Of a DNA stretch of 64,000 bases, positions 10,805 through 21,840 are shown piece after piece (position 1 is the stretch's first letter; each line of letters opens with the position of its first letter). Under the pieces are notes generated by a model that saw only the letters and a list, made by a program, of their open reading frames with translations, did not search any database and was not told the origin of the DNA. Source of the DNA: Galeopsis tetrahit (Eukaryota > Streptophyta > Magnoliopsida > Lamiales > Lamiaceae); assembly GCA_963675135.1 (NCBI GenBank), contig OY776130.1:59305808-59369807 (forward strand), in the 5' to 3' direction. Position numbers and translations under genes: made by a program.

Positions 10805-12086
10805 TCATCATTCAATAAAATGTTGGATATTTTATCTACATGCATGGCTCTATAAATTTATGACTCATCCTTTCTTCTTGCATGCTTCATAACACACACA
10901 CTTTTCATTTTCTTGAAATGGACACATAATTTGCACAAAGTTATCACCAAAACTAGCATACATATATCATTTCCATATGGGAAAGAAGAAGTGCTGGCTC
11001 ACTTATGTGAAAAGACTCTTTATTCCCGACCCGAAACCGAAATCCGACGAGGTAAGAATTCGAATTCGAATTCAAATTCGGGTATAAGTTTCTCACTGTT
11101 GTGTCTTAACAAACACTTCTGCATGTTTTTTTGACTCAGAAATCAAACAGGTGGAGATGGTTCTTTCAAGTGTTCAAGTTCAAACAGTATACTGCAATTG
11201 AAGCACCTGAGAATGAGATATCACTAAATGAGGCAACACAAGAGCAAAGAAAGCGTGCAATAGTCATGGCCATTGCAACGGCAGCTGCAGCAGAAGCTGC
11301 AGTGGCAGCTGCAACCGCTGCAGCTGAGGTTGTTCGGCTCACTAACATGCCGTACGAGCGCGTTGCCGCTATTAAGATTCAAAGTGCTTACAGGGGACAT
11401 CTTGTGAGTTCTTCTAGTCAATGAAAATATGAAATAAGGATGATGCCTTTAGTTTTTAATCGAAAAAACGGCTGTGCAGGCTAGGAAAGCGTTGAGTGCC
11501 CTAAAAGGATTGGTTAAACTTCAAGCAGTGATTCGAGGAGAGCTGGTGAGGCGTAGGGTCGTTAAGACAATGCCACGAGTGCATCAGAAGAGAGTCCCAA
11601 CTCTGTTTGATTATCTTAATCAAAGTGAAAAGAGAAACAGCCTTAGCCAGAGAGAAGGGACAAAGTCTGAAGAACTAAGGGTGAGATTTCTTGCAAACTA
11701 CGCAGTTCTTTTATGAATTTGATCGAATAAATTCGTAGAAATTAAGGACTTATGTGTTGTCTTCAGTGTAAGACAAAGAGGGCATGGGATTTGAGCTTGA
11801 TTTCAAAGGAAGATATGGAGGCTTTGTGTTTTGAGAAGCAGGAAGCCATGACTAAAAGGGAACGCATGATGCAATATTCATTTTCACATCGAGTATGTTC
11901 AATTTTCTAGGCTTCTCTCTAAACATTAAATGAGATGAAATTTATTTGTGATCAAATGACACTACCTTCTTCTCTTCTCTCTGTTTTTAGGAAAGGAGAA
12001 GTGACCAAAGCCTGCTGGAATCGATGAGCGAGAAAGAAAGCAGAAAGAGCAATCGGTATGATCAATACTTTGAACAAGAGGTAAAT
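10805..12086 (+). repeat. 1,282-bp duplicate of the IQD gene's 5' part
   Basis: This segment is collinear with 43626-44907 over exactly 1,282 bp with no net length change and about a dozen single-base differences (roughly 99% identity by eye). It includes the TATA box, 5' leader, four exons, four introns and the start of exon 5. Sequence similarity stops abruptly on both sides. Confidence 0.92.
10851..10857 (+). promoter_or_regulatory. Copied TATA box of the IQD duplicate
   Basis: TATAAAT lies 126 bp before the copied ATG, the same as in the parent gene at 43672-43678. Only about 170 bp of parental upstream sequence came with it. Confidence 0.5.
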
Positions 12087-12101
12087 GGAGTATGTATTTA
12101 G
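10977..12101 (+). pseudogene. 3'-truncated IQD copy with open frame
   Basis: Exons 10977-11051, 11140-11403, 11480-11680, 11767-11892 and 11991-12101 keep every splice site and the reading frame of the intact IQD gene. They read through the breakpoint at 12086 into a new stop (TAG 12099-12101), giving a predicted 258-aa protein against 395 aa in the parent. It keeps the basic N-terminus and the IQ67 calmodulin-binding region. It loses most of the last exon, including the C-terminal DUF4005 block. Changes include a Gln-to-Pro replacement after the IQ motifs (caa to cca). It could be transcribed, since the TATA box and leader are present, but there is no evidence of function. Confidence 0.75.
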
Positions 12102-12359
12102 TTGAGATGGTATCTGAATTTCAAAATTCAGAAATTTAAAATCCCAAACTTAACTCTAAATGGAGGCACACGAAGATATGCGCAACTACGTCCCTGCTTA
12201 ATCCGATGAGAACTTACAAGACCAAACTATCATCAGGAACACAGTGGTAACTCTATATCCTATGATTTTTAACATTAGAGAAATATATTCTTTTTTTCAT
12301 GTAAGAGCCTCAGAAGCATTCGTACTTGGGCAAGTTTGCATACATGATACACCACTGGT

Positions 12360-14937
12360 TTAGTCGACCTCCATTGCATTCTCTTTCTCAACTTCTTTAC
12401 TCGACCATAGCTTGATTGTTCGATCGTGTGAAACAGTAGCAATGTTTTGCCCATCTGCAAATAAAATTGAATAACACAAGGAGCATTCTTAATAATTCAG
12501 TTATATATCAAGTTTGAAGACGTTATTGCCTCATAGAAGAGATAAAAGATGACAAAAAGGTCAACAATATTTAGAAAACTAATGACATGCTTTTGAAAGT
12601 TAAGATAGAACAGACCTCCAACTATATCAAGTGAAGTAACCTTTGATTCATGGCCAGATAATGTCTTTACAGGCTTGAAATCTTTCGAAGACCAAACCTG
12701 AAAAGAAAAATGAAGATGAGAATACAACAACAAAAATGCAGTCAACAGATTAAACATATTTCAGCGTACCTTGGCAGTCATATCATATGAAGCAGTAACC
12801 AAGAAGTATCCCTCCTGTTGTTCAAATTTGACTTGAGAAATAAGATTAGAGTGAGCAGGAATTATGTACAGGGATTTTCTCTTCCTCAAATCCCAGATCC
12901 AGCAACTATTATCTTCGCCACCAGTAGCTAAATGGTACCCGTTGGGAGAGAAACTGACGCCAAGAACCTGAAACGAGAAATCATAAAATGGATCATTCGA
13001 CGGCTAAAGAACATATTCAAACTCGTTTACTAAAAGAGAAATAATAACTAATGTCAAAATACAGAAACCTACAGGCTTGACATGGCCTTGCAAAGCAAGA
13101 ATACTCCGCCCAGATCGTAGGTCCCACACACGAGCAAGTGAATCCAGTCCACAAGAAGCTGCTAAGGAGCCATCACGATGGAAAGATATTCCATAAACAC
13201 TCCTACTATGACCTTCTTGGAGAAGTAACTCCTCGCCAGTTTCTACGTCCCATAATCTCCAGGTCTTATCAAAGCTAGCTGTACCCAAATATCTCCCTGA
13301 TGGGTGGAACGCTATTCGAGCAAGACGATCCAAATGGCCCTCAAATGTTCTCAGCACAGACCCCTCCTGATTCCACAGTCTTGCAGTTCTGTCAGCAGAG
13401 GCAGTAGCCAATAGATGGCTGACAGGAGAGAATACAACGTCAGTAGCTCGTTCAGTATGCCCTTTTAGAGCTGAAACCTTCTTTACTTCTGGCAAGCTCC
13501 ACACCTTTGCAACTCCACTCAAGGAACTATGAAAGGAAAGAGAAGACGAGAATAAGTAAATGATCTTCTCAAACTTGAATAACAGTAGAGAAAAATACTA
13601 TAGCATGCATAAATCATGAAACCAGGTAATTGGAAACATCATCAAGCAAGAACCAAGGGACAGCATTAGCAAATCCCATGATAACCATCTTCACTAACCA
13701 AAACCAGAAGTACATAAAGATAGAATTGCAAGATTATGGCAAAAGGATGGCAGACTGCACCAATTTTAGGTTAAATGAGGAAAATGATAATCATAATCAC
13801 ATTGTTCCTTTTCTTGGCAGATATAACAGTTAAAAGGTACTTAGGCAGATGAGAAAAAAGATGGGATATGCAAAGATTTTTTACATTTTTTTCTGATAAT
13901 CAGATGTGAAATATAACAAAGAGATCATAAAAAAGAACTATTCCAGTAATTGTCAACAGGCTATAAAGCTCCCATGTAACTGTATGGCCACATTCACAGA
14001 GCACAATTCATGAATAAAACTTGCCATAAAATGCATGGCTCAAAAAGTTTTACCAGGTGGCGAGCATCTTTCCATCATGTGAAACTGAGCATCCTGAAAG
14101 AGGCCGATCATCACCAATCTCACTGCACTCTAGCTCCAGGCTCGCTGCCTGCTTCAGAGACCAATCAATCTCTGCATCCAAATCCTCATCCGGATTGTCC
14201 CTTTTTCTTCTTGCACGATGGAGGCGCAATGCAGACTTCACAATAGAATACTTTGCAATCTCTCTACGGGCTTCTAGTAGTGCTTGTGAACCTTCAGTGT
14301 AAAAGGGATACTGAATATCTTCTTCAAATTCTGAAGGTCCCACTGAGGCTGCAGCTTCTTCATCCTCGTGAGCTTTCATCAGCTTTTCCAACTGACCTTC
14401 AGAATCAAGCTTTGCCATAAGAGCCCGCAGCCGATCACGTCTTTCCATCTCCTTCTCTCCAAAGAATGTTATAGGTTCACCAAGCCTACGAAGCCTAGCT
14501 CGGACAGCATTATCATTAGTGGGGACCGCCAATGCAGCTGCACGACGCTTCATCAAAAGCTCTTGCACTGCTTTCTCATGCCTCTCCCTAACTAATTTGC
14601 TTTCTTCTGAAATCTCGTATTCCTGAGTGGGGCCAGTGGCAACACGATTCGATACTGGTTCTTCCTCATCGGAATCAGATTCACTACTTCTTGAGTCGCC
14701 ATTGGGAGCTAGAGGTCTGCTGGCAGGAGGACGCACGGGTAACGGAGCTAATGGTCTTGGAACTGGGATAGGAACAGAAGGAATTGGAGCTATAGGAGGT
14801 ATCAATGGGGTCGGAACCACGGGTGAAATTACTGGTACAGCAGGTTGAAGTGGCAATGCATCAATGGCGGAAGCCACAGATTCATTCCCAGAAACATCGG
14901 GTGTGGTAGAGGCAGTAATTTCCTCATCGATGTCCAT
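12360..14937 (-). CDS. PRP4: U4/U6 snRNP PRP4-like WD40 splicing factor
   Basis: Five exons on the minus strand (14937-14054, 13526-13073, 12967-12770, 12697-12616, 12454-12360) give 570 aa, close to the usual plant PRP4/LACHESIS length. After a Pro/Val-rich stretch and an acidic Ser cluster comes the PRP4-specific motif (AVPTNDNAVRARLRRLGEPI... then FFGE). Seven WD40 repeats follow from about residue 285, with repeated GH...WD cores such as TASADRTARLWN and GTASFDKTWRLWD. PRP4 is a U4/U6 di-snRNP protein of the tri-snRNP, needed for spliceosome activation; the Arabidopsis homologue LACHESIS also affects gametic cell fate. The ATG at 14937 (MDIDEE) was chosen; the frame extends 12 bases upstream only through a TTG. 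All junctions are GT-AG and in phase. It is the intact partner of the pseudogene at 21841-23255. Confidence 0.93.
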
Positions 14938-15225
14938 GATTCCTAACAATTATTTCACAAAAAAAGCTCTTCAGTAGTGCTACACTGGCATTCAATTTTC
15001 AAAACTATTATTCAAAAGAGGAAATGAGTAACACATTTTAATAAAGTTAGTAAAAAATGTACAGCACACTACAGATTTACAAATTTATACCATATAATCG
15101 GTTTTCCGGAAATTCTGCTGGGAATAACTTCTGGAAGACGGAAATTGAAAAGCAAGAACAAGATAGATCAGGTTAAGAGAGATGGATTACCTTCAACAAG
15201 TTCGCGCAGAGTTCATGGTCGATTC
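14938..15225 (-). promoter_or_regulatory. PRP4 5' leader with intron and small uORF
   Basis: On the minus strand, a leader exon ends at a GTAATCC donor near 15190 and is joined to an acceptor (TTGTTAG) about 10 bases before the start codon. The leader exon contains ATGAACTCTGCGCGAACTTG followed by TTGA, a 7-codon upstream frame. The leader exon sequence is conserved in the duplicated copy around 24895-24925. The splice sites are predicted from sequence only. Confidence 0.5.
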
Positions 15226-15331
15226 TTGCCCCTAATTAGGATATTTGTGCCCTAATTTTATGTATTAATTGGATCTGACAAATGGGCTTTACATAAAAGA
15301 ATGGGCTTGCTCACTATGCATTTTCCAATTA

Positions 15332-16361
15332 GGCCACGGTTATACGCACACACGATTTTGTTGAGTACACCCATTGAGATTTTTTTTACAAATGAGTTGG
15401 GTACAAAATATCTGTTCTACCCTCTGCTAAAATTAAAACTAAATTCCGGCTATTAGTACACCCACCCACATTTCACGAGAAAATTGTCCCCCCACCGTCA
15501 ATCCCACACCAAAATCATTCTCAAACTAAAAATCTCAAAAAAATTCTCGAATACAATCTGTAAACTTACAAACACAATCTGTAAAAACTCGATTAATGCA
15601 AAAAAATTCTCAAACACAATCTGTAAAAACTTGATTAATGAAAAAAAGTTCTCAAACACAATCTGTAAAATTCTCAAAATAAATCATTCACTTTCCACTG
15701 AAATTTTCGAATTACAACAAAAATTCCAAAAAAAAAAAAAATCGAAAGAAAGAAAGAAAGGAATTCGAAAAAAAAATGGGGATTCATCTAAACCCTAACA
15801 AATTACTTTTTACACCAGTACATTTTACAGATCTAAAGAAATTGAACAAAAAGCTACTAGAAAAAGATTCAAATGGACGAGGGGCGACGACAGAAACTAA
15901 CCAGGGAAGAGGGGCGGCGGCGGTCGTGTCACTTGGGTGGAGGGGCGACGGCAACCGCCTTCTTCTTCTTCTTCTTCAACAGGCGAGGCGGCTGGACGGG
16001 GTAGGAGGGGCTGACGAGGGCGGCGATATTCTTTAATTAAGAGACGACGTCGACGTTGTTGGTTGGAAGGAGATACGACGTCGGCGGCGGTGCTTGTGAG
16101 GAGGGCCGACGGCGGAGGCAGTGCTTGGGAGGAGGACCAACGGCGGCGGTGCTTGGGAGACGCCGACGGTGGCGTTTGGAAGGAAAGGAGAATTGGTGGG
16201 TTTACCAAAAAATGAAAGGGGGCCGATAGATAGAGGAAAAATTAGGGTTTAAAGGTAGAAGGGCATTTTAGATTTTTCGCGGTGTGTGTATTCATCATAC
16301 GAGGGGTGTAGTAAGCGAGTGGGTGTCCTCAATAACTCGGCGTGTGTGTATAACCGTGGCC
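15332..16361. mobile_element. Mutator-like element, 1,030 bp, 9-bp TSD
   Basis: The ends are inverted (GGCCACGGTTATACGCACACAC at the left; GGCCACGGTTATACACACACG read in from the right). A perfect 9-bp target-site duplication ttccaatta flanks them (15323-15331 and 16362-16370). Nine-bp duplications define Mutator-like elements. The interior holds a GC-rich, CGG-rich patch (15880-16180) preceded by AT-rich DNA, and it encodes no transposase. A second family member is at 38247-39084. Confidence 0.9.
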
Positions 16362-16370
16362 TTCCAATTA

Positions 16371-17185
16371 ATACTGGAGTAGCATTTAAAATCCACGTAT
16401 TTTCTATAAATTTAAATAAACACTATACATTCAGAAAAAAAGTGGAGTAATATAACAAAGTGTATTTTCTATTAAAAGTAATAACTTGATTCGTGTAATG
16501 AAAATATATACTCATAAAATTGCATCAAGATTAATATCTCAAAAAGAATAAGTCTGAATTAATATGGATAGATGATTTCTTTAACATATCAGAGTGAAAT
16601 TTTAAATCATACTATATCCTAAAGAAAAAGTATTGTTCGGAAATAATGAGCCAACAATTTATTTGCTAAATCTTAAAAAAAAATGAATGTAACAATGTCA
16701 AACCCCCTTCTGAGGTAACAATGGCAGAAGATGAACATATTAAATGTCAAACCCCCTTCTGAGGTAACAAATTAACAATGGCAAAAGAAACAGGGAGAAA
16801 TGGAGAGAGAGGTCGATGAGAAAAAAACTTACCAATATTTAAATGGATGAGTTGGTGTGTCCCTAAACTTCAAGAAATTGAAGTATGGAAAGAGAGATTC
16901 CTTCAACTGGAGCTTGGAGGTTTCTGATCGACGGGATTCAAAGCTACGGTAGCGGGCAACTAGCGAGTTTAAAGTGGTGCAGCGGCTGGGTTGAGACTCG
17001 AGGCCGAGGGTTGTGGACCTGTGGTGCAGCGGCTGGCCAGCTGAGCTTGCGACGCGGCGGACGACGGTTGAGGGATTGTGTGTGGCTGCGGTCTGCGTGT
17101 GTGAATTGGAATTTGGAAGGGAAGGGTTTGGGACCTTGGGTAATTGACCTAATCTAAGGAATTTACTAAAATACCCCATTTGAGC
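16371..17185. other. Intergenic with short direct repeats and GC-rich patch
   Basis: A 27-bp word beginning atgtcaaacccccttctgag occurs twice, near 16695 and 16744. A GC-rich patch at 16890-17120 repeats gtggtgcagcggctgg (near 16975 and 17023) and resembles the GC-rich cores of the local MULEs. No gene is supported in either strand. Confidence 0.45.
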
Positions 17186-17189
17186 TCCA

Positions 17190-17304
17190 GTCTTCGCGAG
17201 TCGAGACGAGCTCGACTCGTTAAGCATCGAGCTTATATAGTACTCGAGCTCGGCTCATTATTCTACAAGGAGTCGAGTCTCGTTAAGGTTCGATTCGAAT
17301 AACA
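17190..17304. mobile_element. Truncated hAT MITE of the GAGCTCG family
   Basis: The right end (ggttcgattcgaataacagcacta) and the interior gagctcgactcgttaa words match the complete element at 55575-55896. The left terminus is not found, so this is a partial copy. Confidence 0.55.
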
Positions 17305-18300
17305 GCACTAGTCATAATTAAGGCCAAGGTTATTTGTACCTCAAATTTAATTAGTACACCATCTAAAAAAACCATTTAAAACGAATTGCATACATGAAAG
17401 AATACACGAAATAAATGTGCATACATTAATTGGAATAAAAAAAAGGAAAAAGAAATTGATAAAAAAAAAATGTTAGCCGCGTGTAATACGCATTTCCAAG
17501 TTCTAACTTAACTGGCTGAGCAAGTACTCATCAAATAAAGGGAGTCAAAGCAACTTTTCATCCAATGGCTACGATTAAATGTTAGCAAATTCAATGGCTA
17601 AAAATGTTCAGGTGCACGTATGCACCTGATGCATAGCAGTTCGAGTCTATAAAATACTCCTACATGGCTAATTATCATTTTTACTTTAGAATAATCAAAT
17701 GTGTATGAGCCTAGGACATGATGTTGGATGTGGCCTACGAAGGGTAGGTTAAAAAGGGACCATCTGACAGAATAAAATTTGTGAAACAATCTCGCACAAG
17801 TATTTATATAACATAGTCCAAAATTTCATGTTCTTGAACTTGAAATAAAGTGTAGTAAATTCATACTAAATTCCATCATGAACTTGAAATAAGTAGCTTT
17901 TCTTCTTTAGCAAACCTGAAGAATCTATAGTGAAGCTTCTTTCCCACTTTTAACCATTATTGGATGATTTTGAGAAAAAAATAACATATAAAATCTCAAG
18001 TATTTTTTAAGATGAGATACTCCATACACTAAACAATAATGCTTCATATAATAAACAGTATTACTTTGAAAATGAACTAGTTTACAAGAGAACAATGAAA
18101 CTTCATAAAATAAACAGTATTACCTTGAAAACGAACTAGTTTACAAGAGACCTGCATGACAATTATACAACTTAACAGCAACATGCATGCGGACGCGTAA
18201 CAACAATTTCCACATTCTAAGCTGTAATGTAGCCATAACATTGAAAAACCAAAGATAAGCACAAAGTAACTTGGTGGTTGGTACGTATCCAAATCCCAGT
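17305..18300. other. Intergenic, no gene seen
   Basis: A possible single MULE end (ggccaaggttat, 17322-17333) resembles the GGCCACGGTTAT family, but no partner end was found. From about 18077 the sequence is the 3' flank of gene X-A and aligns with 26340 onward. Confidence 0.4.
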
Positions 18301-18444
18301 TCAATCATGGACATCAACAGGGAAGACGATAAACGGGCCGACCTCTGCAGAAACGAGCATCTCTAGGGGGGTGGGGGACAGAACAATGCCTTATACTGCA
18401 ACTTCCCAGAAAATTATGAACTCAAGGAAATATAATACAAAATT

Positions 18445-20828
18445 CTACTGATTCCACGTCCGACTAACCGTAACAGCAGAATGGTGATTGGACAGCCCAC
18501 AATAGATCGTTTCATTGCCTTCGTTGTTGTCAATTGCCCCGTTTCCACCATTGTTGGCCATGGAGATATTGCTATCATTCCATTGTCCCCATTCCCCCTC
18601 AGCCATCCCCAGTTCGACATGAGCCTGTGTTCCATAACTCATACCATTATTGTAGTTCCAACCCCATCCGTTATTCCAGCCACTTCCCCACGACATATAT
18701 CCATTTCCGTAGCCATAGTTCCAAGCGTAATTTGGATAAGCTGGCCATCCAATCACCGTCCCATTATCAAACGAATCGCCCCAATTTTGCACCCACGGAG
18801 CAGATGAAGTGTTGGCCTGAGTGTTGAAGTTGTCATTTTCATCTCCCCAGCCTGTGAGTGTGTATGTTTCGTTTGGAAGGAGAGACTCGCCAACAGGATC
18901 AGGTTCTGTTTCCACAATAGGGGCGACTACAGGTTCTGGCTCAGAGTCAGGCACAAGTTGAGACTCAGTTTCTGAATCCCAATCGATTTGATCAATATAG
19001 AGATCAGGATCAGGCAATGGTATGTCAGAGGGTAACCCATTTATTGCCGCCCAGAGACGCTGCTCGGCATTGGAAAATGCTTCTTCAACTGCAGAGTCGT
19101 CCCATTTGGCCACTTTATCATTGGCCAGTGTAAACTTCTGCAATAGTGTTTCCCAGTCCAGTTCATTCTCACATGAAGGCACAGTAGGCTGCAATTCACC
19201 TGCTGAATTAATGAAGTAAAGTGAATTGTAATCACTAATTGAATCATTTGGATAATACTCAAATAACTCTATGCAATCCTAGACGAAAGTATAACAATTA
19301 GCAAAATCGATTATGACCAAAAGACTGCTCAGAATCATGCAAAATGAACAGAATGCTCAGGCATCTTGCATATCCATATTCAACTAAAACATTTTGGAAT
19401 ACGATTCATCCACCAACTCATTTTTACACATTCTGAATTCAAATTTCAAAAGTCACGAGTTCAAAACTTATTCAAGTCATGATAAGTGGTTAAACAGTTC
19501 CAGATTGCAGAGGTTGTGCCTTGTGAGATACCAAAAGTTGTTCAATAAAATTCCAATTATCAGTTCACAAGATTAAAATTACTTTTTAATACATACAGAT
19601 ATCACATACCAACATATCCAATATTGAAATTTAAGTGCCTTTCATCTTCGGAAATGCACAGAAATTAGAAAGAAAAGAAACACAAACATTCAGGAATTAA
19701 AAGGAAAAATGACGGCATAACAGCAATAAAACTAATATGCATATAAAAGAAAATTGAAAAAAATCTCTGCTGCTTACAGCCAGTACCCAAAAGAAGAATC
19801 ATTCACAATTAGATACTTTCATGAACAAACATATAGAGTACAGCAAGAAAACAAAAACGAAAATAAAAAAAAACAATTAATTTCTGCAACCCTCTTTTGA
19901 CAAAAGCTGATCATTCAACCTTCAGTGGACCTTGCAATTTGTAATGAACACATTAACAACACCAGGGCGAATTTAGGGGGTGGCTGCTCTGGGCTCGAGC
20001 CCAGTGCAACTCTTCTACAAGTTCTTTGTCGTGTATGTGTATTATTTATAATTAATTTGGATTATTAAGCTTTTAGCCCAGTGTATTTAAGCTCGTTTTT
20101 TTTTTAATTCAATTAAGTTTATTTACAATTAAACCAAAAAACTCAAAATCAACACACTTATTTAACACAAATCTAAATCTTTTTTATTTTTGTTTTGAAT
20201 TATACACAGTCCACATATTTAACTAATTAACCTAAAACACAAAATGTTATTTAATCTAAACTCACTCATAGATCAATTTGTATGTCGTGTTTTGTTTTTT
20301 TTGCTTTGCCAATCAAATTTACTACTTTAATATTATATTTGCAACTTCTGAGTTAAGATATAGCACTTGACTTGGTTTGTAGAAAAATAAATATTGTATT
20401 AGTTTCACACGCAAATTAATCTTTCAACTTTCTTTTGGCCACTATTAAATTTATCTTTCCAATTAATTAAGTGTAAATTATGCATTTTTTTGTTATATAC
20501 TGTATTATTATGTTATTAAAATATTATATTTTCTAGCCTACCTCTCCATCTATTTCTGGATCCGCCCTTGAACAACACACACCAATAACACACAGGTTGC
20601 CAAACCACTCTCTTTAGAACCACAAGAATTTCAACAAGATTTTATCCAGAAGCGGAAATAATCTGCAAGCCTTTATTTATAAATCAATAAACGATTGAAA
20701 AATTGCTAACTAAAAAAAAAGGGAAAGGGCAGAGCAATAATAGAACTCAAGATCAAGGACTCACGGGTTCCACGGGCTGGCCTTCTGTTCTGTGATCTTC
20801 TATTATTATTCCTCCTCTGATTTTCCAT
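18445..20828 (-). CDS. Conserved plant protein of unknown function, copy X-A
   Basis: Exons 20828-20765 and 19202-18445 give 273 aa. Exon 1 encodes MENQRRNNNRRSQNRRPARG, a basic, Asn/Arg-rich start. Exon 2 begins QPTVPSCENELDW, has the acidic block LPDPDLYIDQIDWDSE, and ends in a Gly/Asn/Trp-rich tail (repeats like GWNNGWGWNYNNG) to WNQ-stop. I do not recognise a named family; related proteins with a PxWEKxFCxxIG start occur widely in plants. Compared with X-B, this copy lacks about ten residues around that conserved motif (WEKEFCRVIGS is reduced to CENE), so it may be degenerating or altered, though the frame is open. The exon 2 acceptor is a cagcag tandem (NAGNAG), so one codon may be optional. 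The intron carries the hAT insertion 19963-20570. Confidence 0.7.
19963..20570. mobile_element. hAT element, 608 bp, 8-bp TSD
   Basis: A perfect 8-bp duplication aacaacac flanks it (19955-19962 and 20571-20578), with short inverted ends CAGGGCGAA and CAAGGGCGG. The paralogous intron of X-B (about 28140-28180) lacks it and reads straight through the same flanks, so this is an insertion after the duplication. No transposase is encoded; it is a non-autonomous hAT. Confidence 0.9.
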
Positions 20829-21270
20829 GATCACAACTGCAAAACTTCTAAAAATGACAATCAAGAAAATTCAAGTTAGCCGAAGAACACGGAAAAAAAT
20901 CAAATAAAAATAAATTCAATTAACAAAATAAGAAACATATTAATCAAGAGGCAAAATTCAGCATTACAAAAACAAGATGGTCACCTCTGAATTCGTGTCA
21001 AGAATTCTTGAATGCACAACTGGGCTCAGTCAAGAATATCACCACAACTACTGTTTCAAGAAACCACATCAATTAGAAGTTAATAAAATAGACGGTTTTC
21101 CTTTTCCCCGGAAAGGCAAAAAATAATCGGAAATTGGGGAAAGGCAAAGTGAAAGTGGTCAAACGATGTTATCCGTGAAGGGTATATATGTTAATTGAGG
21201 GGGAAGGTGGGTCGGGGTTATATACGCTTCAAACGTAGTTTTTTGTGCGCAAGAGATGAATCGGAGAATC
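20829..21270 (-). promoter_or_regulatory. Leader and promoter region of X-A
   Basis: A TTTTGCAG acceptor lies just before the ATG (20836-20843 region), suggesting a leader intron. The segment to about 21245 (including cgtttgaagcgtatataacc on the minus strand) is conserved with 28400-28750 upstream of X-B. Confidence 0.4.
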
Positions 21271-21840
21271 TTTTTCAAGAAAGTTTAGGGAAAATTCTTT
21301 TATGAGATAATTCAAATAAAAAAGAGAATGATTATTGGATTAGATTCTTTATATATTGTGAGAATGATGTTATAAATAACAAGATAGTGTGCCATATTAT
21401 TAATCTTGTAGAGGATATATTTATTCATGCTCTTATCATTACGAGGTCTTTTAGATAAAGTTTATATTAGTGAATTCTCTCAATAAAACCCCATTTTAGT
21501 AATAATATTATGAGAAAATAATATTTCCCCTCATATATTATTGTTACTTTATTCTCACCTTTTTCTTCTATTTTTGGAGTTTCCCAACGTTATACATCAA
21601 CAAAAAGTATTTGTTCATGTTTAATAAAAACCTTATTATATTTTTCAAATTAGTTACAATAAAATTTAGCTTCAAAGTAACTCATAATTCGCCGATTAAA
21701 CATAATTTTCATGAATAATGATTAATAAATAAATGAGAGAGGTAGACTTACCGGATAATTCCTATACAATAGGCCAGATCGAAGAATTCGTTAGTTGCCT
21801 CGTGCTCAGGTACTTGGCTATTTCATTATAGAAAATTCCC

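Larger units (their letters stand above)
13410..21840. repeat. Left unit of a tandem segmental duplication
   Basis: From inside PRP4 exon 2 to about 21840, this segment recurs in the same order and orientation at 21841-29245. Shared landmarks are PRP4 exons 1-2, the leader exon, both exons and flanks of gene X, and the tail with gaattctct/attatgagaaaata words (21470-21520 against 28950-29000). The left unit is longer because it carries the MULE at 15332-16361 and the hAT at 19963-20570. Copies differ by many substitutions and indels, so the event is old. Confidence 0.88.

Noticed and set aside
11166..11421. Ala/Ser/Cys-rich minus-strand frames in the IQD copies
   Set aside because: They are antisense of the Ala-rich IQD exon 2 and occur identically at both copies for that reason.
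15880..16208. Pro/Arg-rich gene in the MULE core
   Set aside because: CGG/CCG low complexity in all frames, no conserved domain, inside a transposon with no supporting splice structure.
18481..18827. Plus-strand proteins opposite gene X-A
   Set aside because: They are antisense shadows of the X-A coding exon, low-complexity Ser/Pro/His text without their own signals.
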